Of a stretch of DNA of 49,058 nucleotides, positions 22,154-31,884 are shown piece by piece. This DNA is from an uncultured Thermoanaerobaculia bacterium (lineage in GTDB: Bacteria > Acidobacteriota > Thermoanaerobaculia > Multivoradales > Multivoraceae): assembly GCA_951813015.1 (NCBI GenBank), contig CATOTG010000005.1, positions 1-49,058 on the forward strand. The letters are read 5' to 3'. A program made the position numbers and the translations under genes. The notes under the pieces were generated by a model, which had not been told where the DNA came from, did not search any database, and saw nothing but the letters and a program-made list of their open reading frames with translations. The stretch's first letter is position 1. Every line of letters starts with the position of its first letter.

Positions 22154-24229
22154 ATGAACCGCCGCACCGTCAGCGCGCTGGTCGGCAACGATCTGCGCCA
22201 GCTTGCCCGGAACCCCCGGGTGCTGGTGTTCGCCGTCGCGCTGCCACTCGTGATCTGGCCGCTGATGTGGTTCCTGACCTCCCTGACGACGCAGCGGCGG
22301 CAGGAGCGACTCGAGAGTCGAACCTACACGTACGCCGTGGCCGAAGACCCGCGCGACGCGGAACACGCCGCCAACGCGAGGGCATGGCTCGAGCGCGCCT
22401 TGGCCGTCGTCGGCGAAGACGGTCAGGCCGACGAAGCCGACACGCCGGAGGCGCCCGCGGTTCGTTTCGAGCGCGTCGATGCGCCCGACGACTTCAAGGC
22501 CGCGCTCGACGAGGAGCAACTCCACGTCCACGTCGCGTGGGAAGCCGGGGCCGGCGACGGTTCGAACGAGAACGTGGACGTGGACAGCGAGACGCTCGGC
22601 AACGCCGGCGACCCCGCGCAGCGCATCGTCCTTTCCTACCGCGCGGACCTGGACGCCTCGGACGCCGCCGAGGGGTACCTGCGGCGAGCTCTCGAGCGGT
22701 CGCGGGTGGAGGTCCGCGAGAAACGACTGGCGGCCGCCGGGTTCGAGGCGCCGCCCGAAGATCTGCTCCCGCTCGAGCGGATCGAAACCGCGAGCGAAGA
22801 ACAGACTTCCGGGCTCCTGCTCGGACGCATCCTGACCGCGATCATCGTGATGATGATGCTCGCCGGCGGCTCGATCGTCGCCACCGACGCGCTGGCGGGC
22901 GAGAAGGAACGCGGCACGCTCGAAACCCTGCTGACCACTGCCGCCAGCCGGATCGAGATCGTCACCGCGAAGAACCTCTCGATTCTGACCGTCGCCTTCG
23001 CCACCAGCGTGCTCAACATCGCGAACATCGTCCTGTGGATGCAGCTCGACGTGATCCCGGCGCCGCCGGGCCTGAAGCTGGTCATCCCGGTCGGCGCGGC
23101 AATGCTGCTCCTGTTCCTGTACGCGCCGGCCGCCGTGCTTCTATCGAGCAGCCTGCTGCTCGTCTCGGGCCGGTCGAAGACCTACAAGGAAGCGCAGTTG
23201 CTGTTCGCGCCCGTCATGCTCGTCTTTCTGGCCGTCGCGGCGATTCCCGTGCTGCCCGGCATCGCGCTGCGCAGCGCGATCGTCGTCGTGCCGATCGCCA
23301 ACCTCGGCGTCGCCGCCAGAGAGATTCTGACGGGGCAGTACGACTGGCCGCTGATCGCCGCCGCCTGGGCGGTGGCCGCCGCTGCCGCCGCCGTTCTCGC
23401 CCGCGCCTCGGTACGCGCGCTTTCGGCGGAAAAGCTGATCACGGCCAGCGACCTCGACGCCGCCGACCTGACCGGGGGCCCCGCCCTCTTCCCGCGCCGC
23501 GTCGGGCGGTGGTTCGCGGCGCTCTGGGCGCTGCTCCTGGTCTGGCAACTGAACGTCGGCGGCGGCATCGACGGCCGGCTGCTGATCGCGATCAACATGG
23601 CGATCTTCGGCGCCGCGGCGTGGCTGATCATCGCGCGCTACCGGCTGCCCGTCCGCGAGACGCTGTCGCTCAGGGCGCCGCCTCCGGCGGCCTGGCTCGG
23701 CGTCTTGATCGGCGTGCCGGCAGGCCTCCTCCTGGCCGACGGCGTCGTCCGCCTCGCGAGCCTGGCGATGCCGATTCCGCAGCAGTGGATCGAAGCGATG
23801 GCCGAGGCGTTCGGCGCGGACATCCCGGTCTGGCAGACGCTCTTCTTCTTCGCCATCCTCCCGGGCATCTTCGAGGAGATCGCCTTCCGCGGCGTCCTCC
23901 TTTGCGGTCTGAGGCGCCGGTTCAGACCCGTCCAGCTCGTGTTGGTTGCAGGCATCGCCTTCGGCTTCTTCCACGTCGACCTGTTTCGCATTCCGGGGAC
24001 GTCCCTTCTCGGCGTCCTCCTGGTGATCGCCGTCCTTCGCTCCGGGTCGATCTACCCCGCGATGGCCTGGCACGCCCTGCACAACGCCGTTGCCCTTGGC
24101 AGCGCCCGGATCGAGCACATCCGGCTTCCCGAGCAACCGACCTGGTGGCACTACGTCCTGGCCACCCTGGCGATCCTCGCGGCCTTCCGGCTGATGGCGG
24201 GGCCGTTCCAAAGTCGGGAACTTCGGTGA
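22154..24229 (+). CDS. ABC-2 permease fused to CPBP (CAAX-type) intramembrane protease
   Basis: A 691-residue two-part membrane protein. Residues 1-420 are a second NatB-like permease (VGNDLRQLARNPRVLVFAVA, then the large outer loop, then GEKERGTLETLLTTAASRIE). Residues about 450-691 are a CPBP protease domain with the motif EEIAFRG near 573, FGFFH near 606 and HALHN near 640, which together hold the zinc-binding Glu and His residues. Such permease-protease fusions are known in some bacteria beside NatA-type ATPases. It completes a three-gene exporter with 20100 and 21392. Whether the protease acts on the exporter, a peptide cargo or other membrane proteins cannot be told. Confidence 0.88.
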   Translation: MNRRTVSALVGNDLRQLARNPRVLVFAVALPLVIWPLMWFLTSLTTQRRQERLESRTYTYAVAEDPRDAEHAANARAWLERALAVVGEDGQADEADTPEAPAVRFERVDAPDDFKAALDEEQLHVHVAWEAGAGDGSNENVDVDSETLGNAGDPAQRIVLSYRADLDASDAAEGYLRRALERSRVEVREKRLAAAGFEAPPEDLLPLERIETASEEQTSGLLLGRILTAIIVMMMLAGGSIVATDALAGEKERGTLETLLTTAASRIEIVTAKNLSILTVAFATSVLNIANIVLWMQLDVIPAPPGLKLVIPVGAAMLLLFLYAPAAVLLSSSLLLVSGRSKTYKEAQLLFAPVMLVFLAVAAIPVLPGIALRSAIVVVPIANLGVAAREILTGQYDWPLIAAAWAVAAAAAAVLARASVRALSAEKLITASDLDAADLTGGPALFPRRVGRWFAALWALLLVWQLNVGGGIDGRLLIAINMAIFGAAAWLIIARYRLPVRETLSLRAPPPAAWLGVLIGVPAGLLLADGVVRLASLAMPIPQQWIEAMAEAFGADIPVWQTLFFFAILPGIFEEIAFRGVLLCGLRRRFRPVQLVLVAGIAFGFFHVDLFRIPGTSLLGVLLVIAVLRSGSIYPAMAWHALHNAVALGSARIEHIRLPEQPTWWHYVLATLAILAAFRLMAGPFQSRELR

Positions 24230-24388
24230 CCGATGCGAGGAAACACTCCGGAATCGGCAACTCGGCGCCGGCACGGCTCTCGCCCCTCGGCAATGAAGGC
24301 CTCCCGCCCGCGCCCAACGTGGAGCGCTGGACTTTGGAATGGTCCTGCCGGCTGATCGATTCGTCGAAGCGGAGCGACGAGCCTTGAG

Positions 24389-25189
24389 CTAGTTGACCCA
24401 GGGGCCGCGGCGCACGCTGTCGTCTTCGTCCTTCGGCTTCTTGCCGCCGGGAACGACGCGGAAGCGGCGGCGCCCACGGTTCAGCTTCTGCTTCACGTAC
24501 CAGCGCTCGTAGCGGAGCCGAATCTCGCGCATCAGACCCTTCGTGCGCCCGGGTCGCAGGAGCACGAACACGGCGCCAATCGCCGTGCAGATGCCGAGGA
24601 AGCCGGCGAAGTCGGATGTGGCCAGAAAGCCGATCCAGGCGAACGCGATCTCGATCCAGATGAACCACCGCGCCCTGATCGGAAGCACGAAGAACAGCAT
24701 GATCGTCGCATCGCGCCGGATGACGGCGAAACCCGTGATGGCGATCGCCAGCAGCATCTGCTGGCCCTGCATGAGGACGAAGGCCGTCGGCCCTCCGCCC
24801 CCCGCGGATTCGAGCAACACCTGGACCAGACAGGCCACCAGAGCGGCGGCGCCCGCCGACATCCAGAGCAGGTTCCAGAAACGCTGGCGGCCCAGCGCCC
24901 AGCGCAGATCGCCAGCGAACATGTAAAAGAACAGGAGTCCCAGCAGGAACCAGATCGACGGTCCGCCCCAGCCGGCCGCCGGGTAGGTCACGAGCTGCCA
25001 CAGCATCCCCTGCTGCCACACGGAACTCGACAGGCGCATCAGGTCCGGCACGAGGGCCAGCCCGGGCAGGAACTGCATCGAGAAGGTGACGAAGAGCACC
25101 GCGACGAGCAGCAGGAGATCGCGCGCGTGCGGCCCGGAAAGGCCACCGAAGTTCATTCGGCGCGCATAAGGTCCTCCGCCCATCGTCAT
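24389..25189 (-). CDS. Rhomboid-like membrane protein lacking catalytic residues
   Basis: 266 residues with about six helices. WQLVTYPAAGWGGPSIWFLL and FAGDLRWALGRQRFWNLLWM match the rhomboid pattern WQLVTYxFxHxGxxHLxFNM and LExxxGSxRFLxxY. The catalytic serine motif GxSG is replaced by GGGGPTAF, and the histidine of the last helix is missing (SDFAGFLG), so proteolysis is not expected. The C-terminal 50 residues are basic and cytosolic (RYERWYVKQKLNRGRRRFRV). ATG 25189 is chosen because a TANNNT box (TACAAT) lies 9 bases upstream; a start at 25243 would add 18 residues. A chaperone-like iRhom/derlin-type role is possible but unproven. Confidence 0.65.
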   Translation of the reverse strand: MTMGGGPYARRMNFGGLSGPHARDLLLLVAVLFVTFSMQFLPGLALVPDLMRLSSSVWQQGMLWQLVTYPAAGWGGPSIWFLLGLLFFYMFAGDLRWALGRQRFWNLLWMSAGAAALVACLVQVLLESAGGGGPTAFVLMQGQQMLLAIAITGFAVIRRDATIMLFFVLPIRARWFIWIEIAFAWIGFLATSDFAGFLGICTAIGAVFVLLRPGRTKGLMREIRLRYERWYVKQKLNRGRRRFRVVPGGKKPKDEDDSVRRGPWVN

Positions 25190-25198
25190 GGCGCCGGG

Positions 25199-25204
25199 AT
25201 TGTA
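25199..25204 (-). promoter_or_regulatory. -10-like TACAAT box for the rhomboid-like gene
   Basis: On the minus strand TACAAT ends 9 bases before the ATG at 25189 with no Shine-Dalgarno sequence, the leaderless arrangement also seen before 18932 and 28891. Another TACAAT on the plus strand (25250-25255) points to the HD gene, so this is a compact divergent promoter region. Confidence 0.4.
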
Positions 25205-25249
25205 GCCACGACCGGTCTTCCGGCGGCCGCGGCGCTGCCCCAAACGGCG

Positions 25250-25255
25250 TACAAT
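25250..25255 (+). promoter_or_regulatory. -10-like TACAAT box for the HD-domain/sulfatase pair
   Basis: TACAAT at this position predicts a transcript start near 25262, just upstream of the ribosome site GGGAGGGCAAGGAAG that serves the ATG at 25286. No convincing -35 box is visible. Confidence 0.4.
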
Positions 25256-25285
25256 CGCAGGCTATGGAACGGGAGGGCAAGGAAG

Positions 25286-25879
25286 ATGGACCGAGAAGCA
25301 GCCTGGAAGACAGTGCAGGAGTTCGTGGCCGCCCCGGGGCTGCGGGGGCACATGCTCGCCGTGGAAGGGGCGATGCGCTGGTACGCCCAACGGCTCGGCG
25401 GCGACCCGGAGGCCTGGGGCCTTGCCGGACTTCTTCACGACTTCGACTGGGAGATCCACCCCACTCTCGAGCAGCACCCGGCGGACGGCGCCGCGATCCT
25501 CCGCGAACGCGGGCTGGACGAGGACATCATCCGCACGATCCTCTCGCACAACACGGAGGGGACCGGCGTCGAGCGGGAGACCTCGCGCGACTACGCGCTG
25601 CTGGCCTGCGACGAGATCACCGGCCTGATCAGCGCCGCCGCCCTGATCCGACCGAGCAAGGACGTGCGCGACGTCCCGCTCAAGTCGGTCCGCAAGCGCT
25701 GGAAGCAGCGGGCCTTCGCCGCCGGCGTCGACCGCGCGCACGTCGAGGAAGTCACCGCCGACTTCAGCCGCGAGTGCTTCGACGGCGAGCTCGAACTGTG
25801 GCAGCACGCCGGCAACGTGCTGGCGGCGATGCAGGGCATCGCCGCGGAGCTCGAGCTCGACGGACGCCTGGCGAAATGA
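25286..25879 (+). CDS. HD-domain metal-dependent phosphohydrolase
   Basis: A 197-residue cytoplasmic protein. The HD motif is in LAGLLHDFDWEIHPT (His51-Asp52), preceded by a conserved His in LRGHMLAVEGAM and followed by HPADGAAIL and ILSHN, giving the metal ligands of the HD fold. The likely chemistry is hydrolysis of a phosphate ester or nucleotide. The start ATG at 25286 has a strong purine-rich ribosome site; an ATG at 25264 is in another frame. The stop overlaps the start of the sulfatase gene (ATGA), so both are co-translated, though no functional link is obvious. Fold secure, substrate unknown. Confidence 0.85.
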   Translation: MDREAAWKTVQEFVAAPGLRGHMLAVEGAMRWYAQRLGGDPEAWGLAGLLHDFDWEIHPTLEQHPADGAAILRERGLDEDIIRTILSHNTEGTGVERETSRDYALLACDEITGLISAAALIRPSKDVRDVPLKSVRKRWKQRAFAAGVDRAHVEEVTADFSRECFDGELELWQHAGNVLAAMQGIAAELELDGRLAK

Positions 25880-27333
25880 TCTCCCTGGCTCTGTTCGCGT
25901 TGCTCGCTGGGGCCGCAGCGGCGCAACAACCCACCGCCCGACCCAACATCCTCTGGATCGACATCGACGACCAGTCGCCCTGGTACTCGAGCTACGGGCA
26001 CGACCTCGTCGAAACGCCGAACATCGACGCGCTGGCGCGACAGGGCGTGCTGTTCGAGCGGGCGTACGCGCCGACGCCGGTGTGCAGCCCGACCCGTTCC
26101 TCGCTGATCACCGGCAGCTACGCGATTCGGATCGGGGCGCACGACCATCGTTCGGGGCGGGTTCCCGGCTACCGCATCCATCTGCCGGAAGGGGTCGTGA
26201 CCGTTCCCGAACTGTTCCGGGCCGCGGGCTACGAGACCTACAACGCGGGCAAGGACGACTTCAACTTCGCCTACGACCGCACGAAGCTCTACACGATCGG
26301 CCCCGAGCCCTCGGAAATCCCGTCATATAAGGGCCCGCAGGGCGGCGGACACTGGCGCGACGTGTCCGAGGGCAAGCCGTTCTTCGGTCAGTTGAAGGTG
26401 TCCGGCGGCAAGAGCGTCGCGGACATCGCCGAGGAAGTCAGGGCGCTTGGCCTCGAACCCGTGACGCCGGAGGACGTGCCGGCGCCGGCCCAGTATCCCG
26501 ACATTCCCCAGGTGCGCCGGCACATCGCCAACCACTACAACTCGATCCTGCGCACGGATGCCGAGGTAGGCAAGCTCGTCGCGCAGTTGAAGGCCGACGG
26601 ACTCTGGGACAGCACGATCCTTGTGCTCTTCTCGGACCACGGTTCGGATCTGCCCCGGAGCAAGGAGTTCTCCTACGACGAAGGCTTGCGGATACCGCTG
26701 ATCGTCGTCGCGCCGGGACTCGCGGAGGTGGTGAAGCCCGGCACGCGACGGGCCGACCTGGTCAACCTGATGGACATCGCGGCCACGTCTCTGGCGCTAG
26801 CCGGCCTTGACGTGCCAGGGTTCATGGACGCGCAGAACATCTTCGGTCCCAACTACCGCCGCGACTACGTGTTCACCTCGGCCGACCGCATGGCGAACGT
26901 CATCGACCGGGTCCGATCGGTGGTGGGGCCGCGCTTCCACTACATCAGGAACTTCATGCTGGACAGACCGCTGATCAACTGGGGCCACCGGGAGATGATC
27001 GACCTCGCGCGCGATCCGGATGACAGCAGTTTCCTGACGATCCGGCGATTGGCCGAGGAAGGCAAGCTGACGCCCGCCCAGGCCGCGCCCTACGGACAAC
27101 GCGTCGCCGAAGAACTCTACGATCTCGACAACGATCCGGACGAAGTGATCAACCTGGCCGAAGATCCCGCCCATGCCGACGTGCTGAACGAGATGCGCGC
27201 AGCGCTGGCAGACTGGATCGAAGACACCGACGACAAGGGCCAGTACCCCAGATCCCAGGCCGCGATGGACGAGATCACGGAGCGCTTCGCCACGGACTGG
27301 CTTCGAAGCCCCGAGTTCCGCGATCTGCCATAG
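25876..27333 (+). CDS. Secreted sulfatase, formylglycine type
   Basis: A 485-residue exported hydrolase. The signal peptide MISLALFALLAGAAAAQ is followed by the sulfatase N-terminus RPNILWIDIDDQSPWY with metal-binding aspartates (29, 31, 32). CSPTRSSLITG (Cys70) is the sequence oxidised to formylglycine and marks a true type I sulfatase needing a maturase elsewhere in the genome. VLFSDHGSDLPRSK supplies the second metal pair. Substrates are probably sulfated polysaccharides or glycans, as usual for this class in marine or gut bacteria. The ATG overlaps the HD gene stop. Its TAG stop touches the inverted-repeat element at 27333. Confidence 0.92.
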   Translation: MISLALFALLAGAAAAQQPTARPNILWIDIDDQSPWYSSYGHDLVETPNIDALARQGVLFERAYAPTPVCSPTRSSLITGSYAIRIGAHDHRSGRVPGYRIHLPEGVVTVPELFRAAGYETYNAGKDDFNFAYDRTKLYTIGPEPSEIPSYKGPQGGGHWRDVSEGKPFFGQLKVSGGKSVADIAEEVRALGLEPVTPEDVPAPAQYPDIPQVRRHIANHYNSILRTDAEVGKLVAQLKADGLWDSTILVLFSDHGSDLPRSKEFSYDEGLRIPLIVVAPGLAEVVKPGTRRADLVNLMDIAATSLALAGLDVPGFMDAQNIFGPNYRRDYVFTSADRMANVIDRVRSVVGPRFHYIRNFMLDRPLINWGHREMIDLARDPDDSSFLTIRRLAEEGKLTPAQAAPYGQRVAEELYDLDNDPDEVINLAEDPAHADVLNEMRAALADWIEDTDDKGQYPRSQAAMDEITERFATDWLRSPEFRDLP

Positions 27334-27580
27334 CAGCCCGTGGCGAAAGTCCGGGTGGCGCCGAGAGCGGTCAGGCGCCCGTCCAGCAAGGCGCGACGAC
27401 GGAGCATGTCGGGCCGCCCGCAATCCCGGGAACAAGGGCGACCGAGGAGCTGAGCCCGTGTGGCGCGTTCCGCGCCACACGCGAACCAGTCCGTGCGCCC
27501 GTCATCGCGCACCCGGATGGCACGATGCCGGGCGGGATGCAGGACCGATCGAATCCAGCGCGACTCTTGCCACGGGCTGC
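27333..27580. repeat. Possible MITE-like element with 26-bp imperfect terminal inverted repeats
   Basis: The left end GCAGCCCGTGGC (27333-27344) is the exact reverse complement of the right end GCCACGGGCTGC (27569-27580). Similarity continues inward for about 14 more bases with mismatches (GAAAGTC against AAGAGTC, then GGTGG/CTGG). The interior has no gene but contains the strong hairpin at 27457-27481 close to its centre. No clear target duplication flanks it. It may be a small non-autonomous mobile element or a large degenerate palindrome used as a convergent terminator. Confidence 0.4.
27457..27481. terminator. Strong hairpin between convergent sulfatase and ispG
   Basis: CGTGTGGCGCG, loop TTC, CGCGCCACACG: an 11-bp perfect GC-rich stem with a three-base loop. 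It lies between two convergent genes and would work in both directions. There is no T-run on either side, so it may rely on Rho or on stalling; a structural role in the surrounding inverted-repeat element is the alternative. Confidence 0.55.
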
Positions 27581-27608
27581 CAGGCACGACGACGGCCCGC
27601 CGAACCGC

Positions 27609-28850
<1,242 letters not shown>

Positions 28851-28860
28851 GACGGTCCGC

Positions 28861-28882
28861 AGGCTACAGCACGGGGTAGCAT
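28861..28882. promoter_or_regulatory. Back-to-back TANNNT boxes between ispG and the envelope operon
   Basis: In the 40-base divergent gap, TAGCCT on the minus strand (28866-28861) lies 10 bases before ispG and TAGCAT on the plus strand (28877-28882) lies 8 bases before the ATG at 28891. Neither gene has a Shine-Dalgarno sequence, which fits leaderless transcripts from two closely packed promoters. A short inverted repeat GCTAC/GTAGC sits between them. Confidence 0.4.
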
Positions 28883-28890
28883 CACCGCCC

Positions 28891-31884
28891 ATGTCCACGC
28901 GCCAGCGGCCAGGCTTAAGCGAGCCGCAACGGCCCCTTGCAACTGGCCTGGCGACGATCGCGGGGCTTTCGAGCCTGGCCTTCGCGCAACCCGTGTACGA
29001 CCTTCTCCGCCGTACGCCGGAGTTCTTCGCCATCCGCGACCTCTCGCTCGGCGACCTGCTGGCGCTCGTCGTTCTGCTGGCGGTCGTTCCGACGCTGGCG
29101 CTCGGAGCACCGACGCTCCTGATGCGGCTGGTCCGCCGCAGGTGGACGACGGCGGCGACCGCAGCCGCGGCCGGCCTCCTGACCGCGATCATCGGCCTGC
29201 AGGCGCTTCACGACCTGCCCGCGGCCGCAGCCGTCCTCGGCGCGGTCCTCGCCGGCGCGGCCGCCGGCTGGGCCTATCTCCGCTACCCGGGAGTTCGCAC
29301 CTTTGGCCTGCTCCTGTCCGCGGCCGCGGTGATCGTCCCGGCACTGCTGCTGGCCGACCCCCGCATCCGGCAGAGCGCCGCCTTCGCGAGCCGCGAAGTC
29401 GCGGTGGCCGAAACCGACACCGGCGCCCGAGCGCCGATCGTGCTGGTCATCTTCGACGAGTGGTCGCTGACCTCGATCCTGGACCGGACGGGCGCGATCG
29501 ACCGCCAGCGCTTTCCCAACCTGGCCGGACTTGCCGACCGCGCCGCCTGGTACCCGAACGCAACGGCGGCCGCGGACGTTTCCGAACTCGCGGTGCCGTC
29601 GATGCTGACCGGCGCCGAGGTCCACCAGGGCCAGCTCCCGACCGTCGCCGAGCACCCGATCAACCTGTTCACCCTGCTGGCCGCGAGCCACGACCTCCAC
29701 GTGGCCGAACCGATCACCTCGTTGTGCCCGCCCCAACTCAACCTGCTCGCCGCGCCGCGGCCCCCCGCAAGCGAACGCCTCGGCCTCCTGGTCCTGGACC
29801 TTTCGCTCGTCTGGCAGCGCCTCACCCTGCCGACGCCCTGGAGAGACCGGCTGCCGGAGGTGACGCGGACCTGGAGCGGCTTCGGCCGCGACGGAGCGCG
29901 GACGGCCGTGCCGCCGCCGACCGATCAGCCGGTTGCGCGCGCCCTGTTCCACCTCGGCCAAACGGACCGGGCGGCCGAGTTCCGCCGCTTCGTTCAGTCG
30001 ATCGAAACTCCCGGGGAACGACCGAGCCTCCACTTCCTCCACTCCCTGCTGCCCCACGCCCCCTGGGAGTACCTGCCCTCCGGCCGGCGCTACGAGACTC
30101 CCTTCGGCAGAGTCCATGGACTCGCACGCGAGAGGTGGAGCGAGGATCACTGGCCCGCGCTGCATCACCACAAGCGCTACCTGTTGCAGGTCGAGTTCCT
30201 GGACCGCCTGATCGGCGAACTTGTGGCCCGACTGGAGTCGACCGGCCGCTTCGACCGGAGCCTGATCGTGATCACGGCGGACCACGGAGTCGCCTTCCGA
30301 CCCGGCAGGTCCCGCCGCCTGCTGGAGCTCACCGAGCTCGAAAGCGGCCAACCGCTCGACCTGGCCAGCGTGCCGCTGCTGATCAAGAGGCCGTTCCAGC
30401 GGCAACCCGAAGTCGATCGATCACCGATCTCTCTCGCCGGACTGACTCCCCTGATCCTCGAACTGGCCGGCGCCGGGCAGGACTCGGCGCCACTGCCGGA
30501 GACGGAATCAGCGCCGCCGGTCATGGTCGGCAAGTACGCAGGCGGAGTCGAGATCACCACCGGCCGCGAGCCATGGCGGCAAGGCCGGATCGCCAACCAG
30601 GCGCGACTGCTGGGCGCGTCGAACGACCCGATGGCGATCGGCCTCCGTCCGCAGCTCCATGGGCGCCCCGCAACCGACTTCAGGATCCGGGACAGCGAGT
30701 CGACCATCGAGTTCAACGACGCCTGGGCCTGGGACCACGTAACCCCCGAACTGGCGGAAGTCCCGGCGCTGGTCGAGGGCATCTTCGACCGTCGGCGCCT
30801 TCCGGACAACCGCAACGTCGCCGTCGCGCTGAACGGCGTGATCGCCGCCACCGTCGAGGCTCACGTCGGTCACGACGAAAGCCTGCGCATCGCGGCCATG
30901 TTGCCGGAAGCCGGACTCCGCGCCGGTCTGAACCGGGTCGACGCGTTTCTGGTCGACGACGCCGGCGACGACATCGCGCTGGAGCATCTCCGCCGGCCCC
31001 CGTGCCCGGTCTACTCCATTGCCCGCGGCGAGGGAGGCCGGGGCGACGCGGTGATCCGTCACTCCAGGAGCGCTCTCGACAACTCAACCGACCGGTTCCG
31101 GATCGTGCGGCCCGACCCGGCAGGTCTGTTCGGCAACCTGGACGGCCAGGTCGAGAGCGGGTCCACCGTGCAGGGCTGGGCCTTCGACCGAAGCGGGTCG
31201 GGCGATGTCGAGCACGTCGTCGGCTTCCTGGCTGGACACCAGTTCGGGGTGACCACGGTCGGCGCGCGCCGTTCGGACGTGGCCGCTCGCTACGGCAGCG
31301 AACATGCGGACAGCGGCTTCCTGCTCCGCCCGCCGACCAGCGCCGCCGACCGCAGGAGCTACGGCGCGGGCGAAACCCTGGCCGAAGCGCTCCGCCGGGA
31401 GGGCGTCGTCGCCTACGCGTTGTCGAGCCAGGGCACGGCTGCCCGACTTCGTTTCGCCTACCTGCCGATCGTGCGGGGACGACGCGGCCGCGAGGAGCTG
31501 CCGATCGCCGATGGCCGACGGCTCACCGTGCAATTGCCCGGCGACGGCTTCGGCGGCGCTCTCGAGCGGGTTGCGCCCAGGGACGGCGCCACCATCGTCG
31601 AAGGCTGGGCGGCGGACCTGGAGCGCGGGGAAAGACCCCGGCAGATCGTCGTTTACCGCGACGGCGAGTTCCTGGTCAGCCTCGGGGCCAACCAGCAACG
31701 GCCCGACATCGCAGCGGCGCATGGCGATGAGCGCCTGCTCCGCACCGGCTTCCGAGGCACGGTTCCCGGGGCCCCGGAGCCGGCGATATTCTCAGGCCGA
31801 CACAGGGTGTTCGCAGTGATGCTGAGGGGCGCCGCCGTCGAGTTGCCGGTCCGCCCGCCGGAAGGCCCGGCCGTCCAGCAGTAG
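28891..31884 (+). CDS. Membrane AlkP-superfamily transferase-like protein with double C-terminal GWAxD module
   Basis: 997 residues. About four to five N-terminal helices (residues 18-155) anchor an extracytoplasmic alkaline-phosphatase/sulfatase-fold domain (180-560). Metal residues are seen in VLVIFDEW (Asp189-Glu190) and [12 protein letters not shown] (Asp464-His465), and a conserved His in [13 protein letters not shown]. At the place of the sulfatase Cys is Ser231 in [11 protein letters not shown], so it is not a formylglycine enzyme. A beta-rich segment follows (625-690; [16 protein letters not shown]). Two related modules close it: 746-862 (VQGWAFD) and 873-986 ([22 protein letters not shown]). 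Inferred role: transfer or removal of a phospho- or sulfo-group on an envelope glycan or lipid. It is first of three genes packed without gaps that share the end modules. Confidence 0.75.
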   Translation: MSTRQRPGLSEPQRPLATGLATIAGLSSLAFAQPVYDLLRRTPEFFAIRDLSLGDLLALVVLLAVVPTLALGAPTLLMRLVRRRWTTAATAAAAGLLTAIIGLQALHDLPAAAAVLGAVLAGAAAGWAYLRYPGVRTFGLLLSAAAVIVPALLLADPRIRQSAAFASREVAVAETDTGARAPIVLVIFDEWSLTSILDRTGAIDRQRFPNLAGLADRAAWYPNATAAADVSELAVPSMLTGAEVHQGQLPTVAEHPINLFTLLAASHDLHVAEPITSLCPPQLNLLAAPRPPASERLGLLVLDLSLVWQRLTLPTPWRDRLPEVTRTWSGFGRDGARTAVPPPTDQPVARALFHLGQTDRAAEFRRFVQSIETPGERPSLHFLHSLLPHAPWEYLPSGRRYETPFGRVHGLARERWSEDHWPALHHHKRYLLQVEFLDRLIGELVARLESTGRFDRSLIVITADHGVAFRPGRSRRLLELTELESGQPLDLASVPLLIKRPFQRQPEVDRSPISLAGLTPLILELAGAGQDSAPLPETESAPPVMVGKYAGGVEITTGREPWRQGRIANQARLLGASNDPMAIGLRPQLHGRPATDFRIRDSESTIEFNDAWAWDHVTPELAEVPALVEGIFDRRRLPDNRNVAVALNGVIAATVEAHVGHDESLRIAAMLPEAGLRAGLNRVDAFLVDDAGDDIALEHLRRPPCPVYSIARGEGGRGDAVIRHSRSALDNSTDRFRIVRPDPAGLFGNLDGQVESGSTVQGWAFDRSGSGDVEHVVGFLAGHQFGVTTVGARRSDVAARYGSEHADSGFLLRPPTSAADRRSYGAGETLAEALRREGVVAYALSSQGTAARLRFAYLPIVRGRRGREELPIADGRRLTVQLPGDGFGGALERVAPRDGATIVEGWAADLERGERPRQIVVYRDGEFLVSLGANQQRPDIAAAHGDERLLRTGFRGTVPGAPEPAIFSGRHRVFAVMLRGAAVELPVRPPEGPAVQQ

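Noticed and set aside
25264..25875. A start at 25264 that would fuse a long leader to the sulfatase
   Set aside because: The leader is the shadow of the HD gene; the sulfatase has its own signal peptide at 25876.
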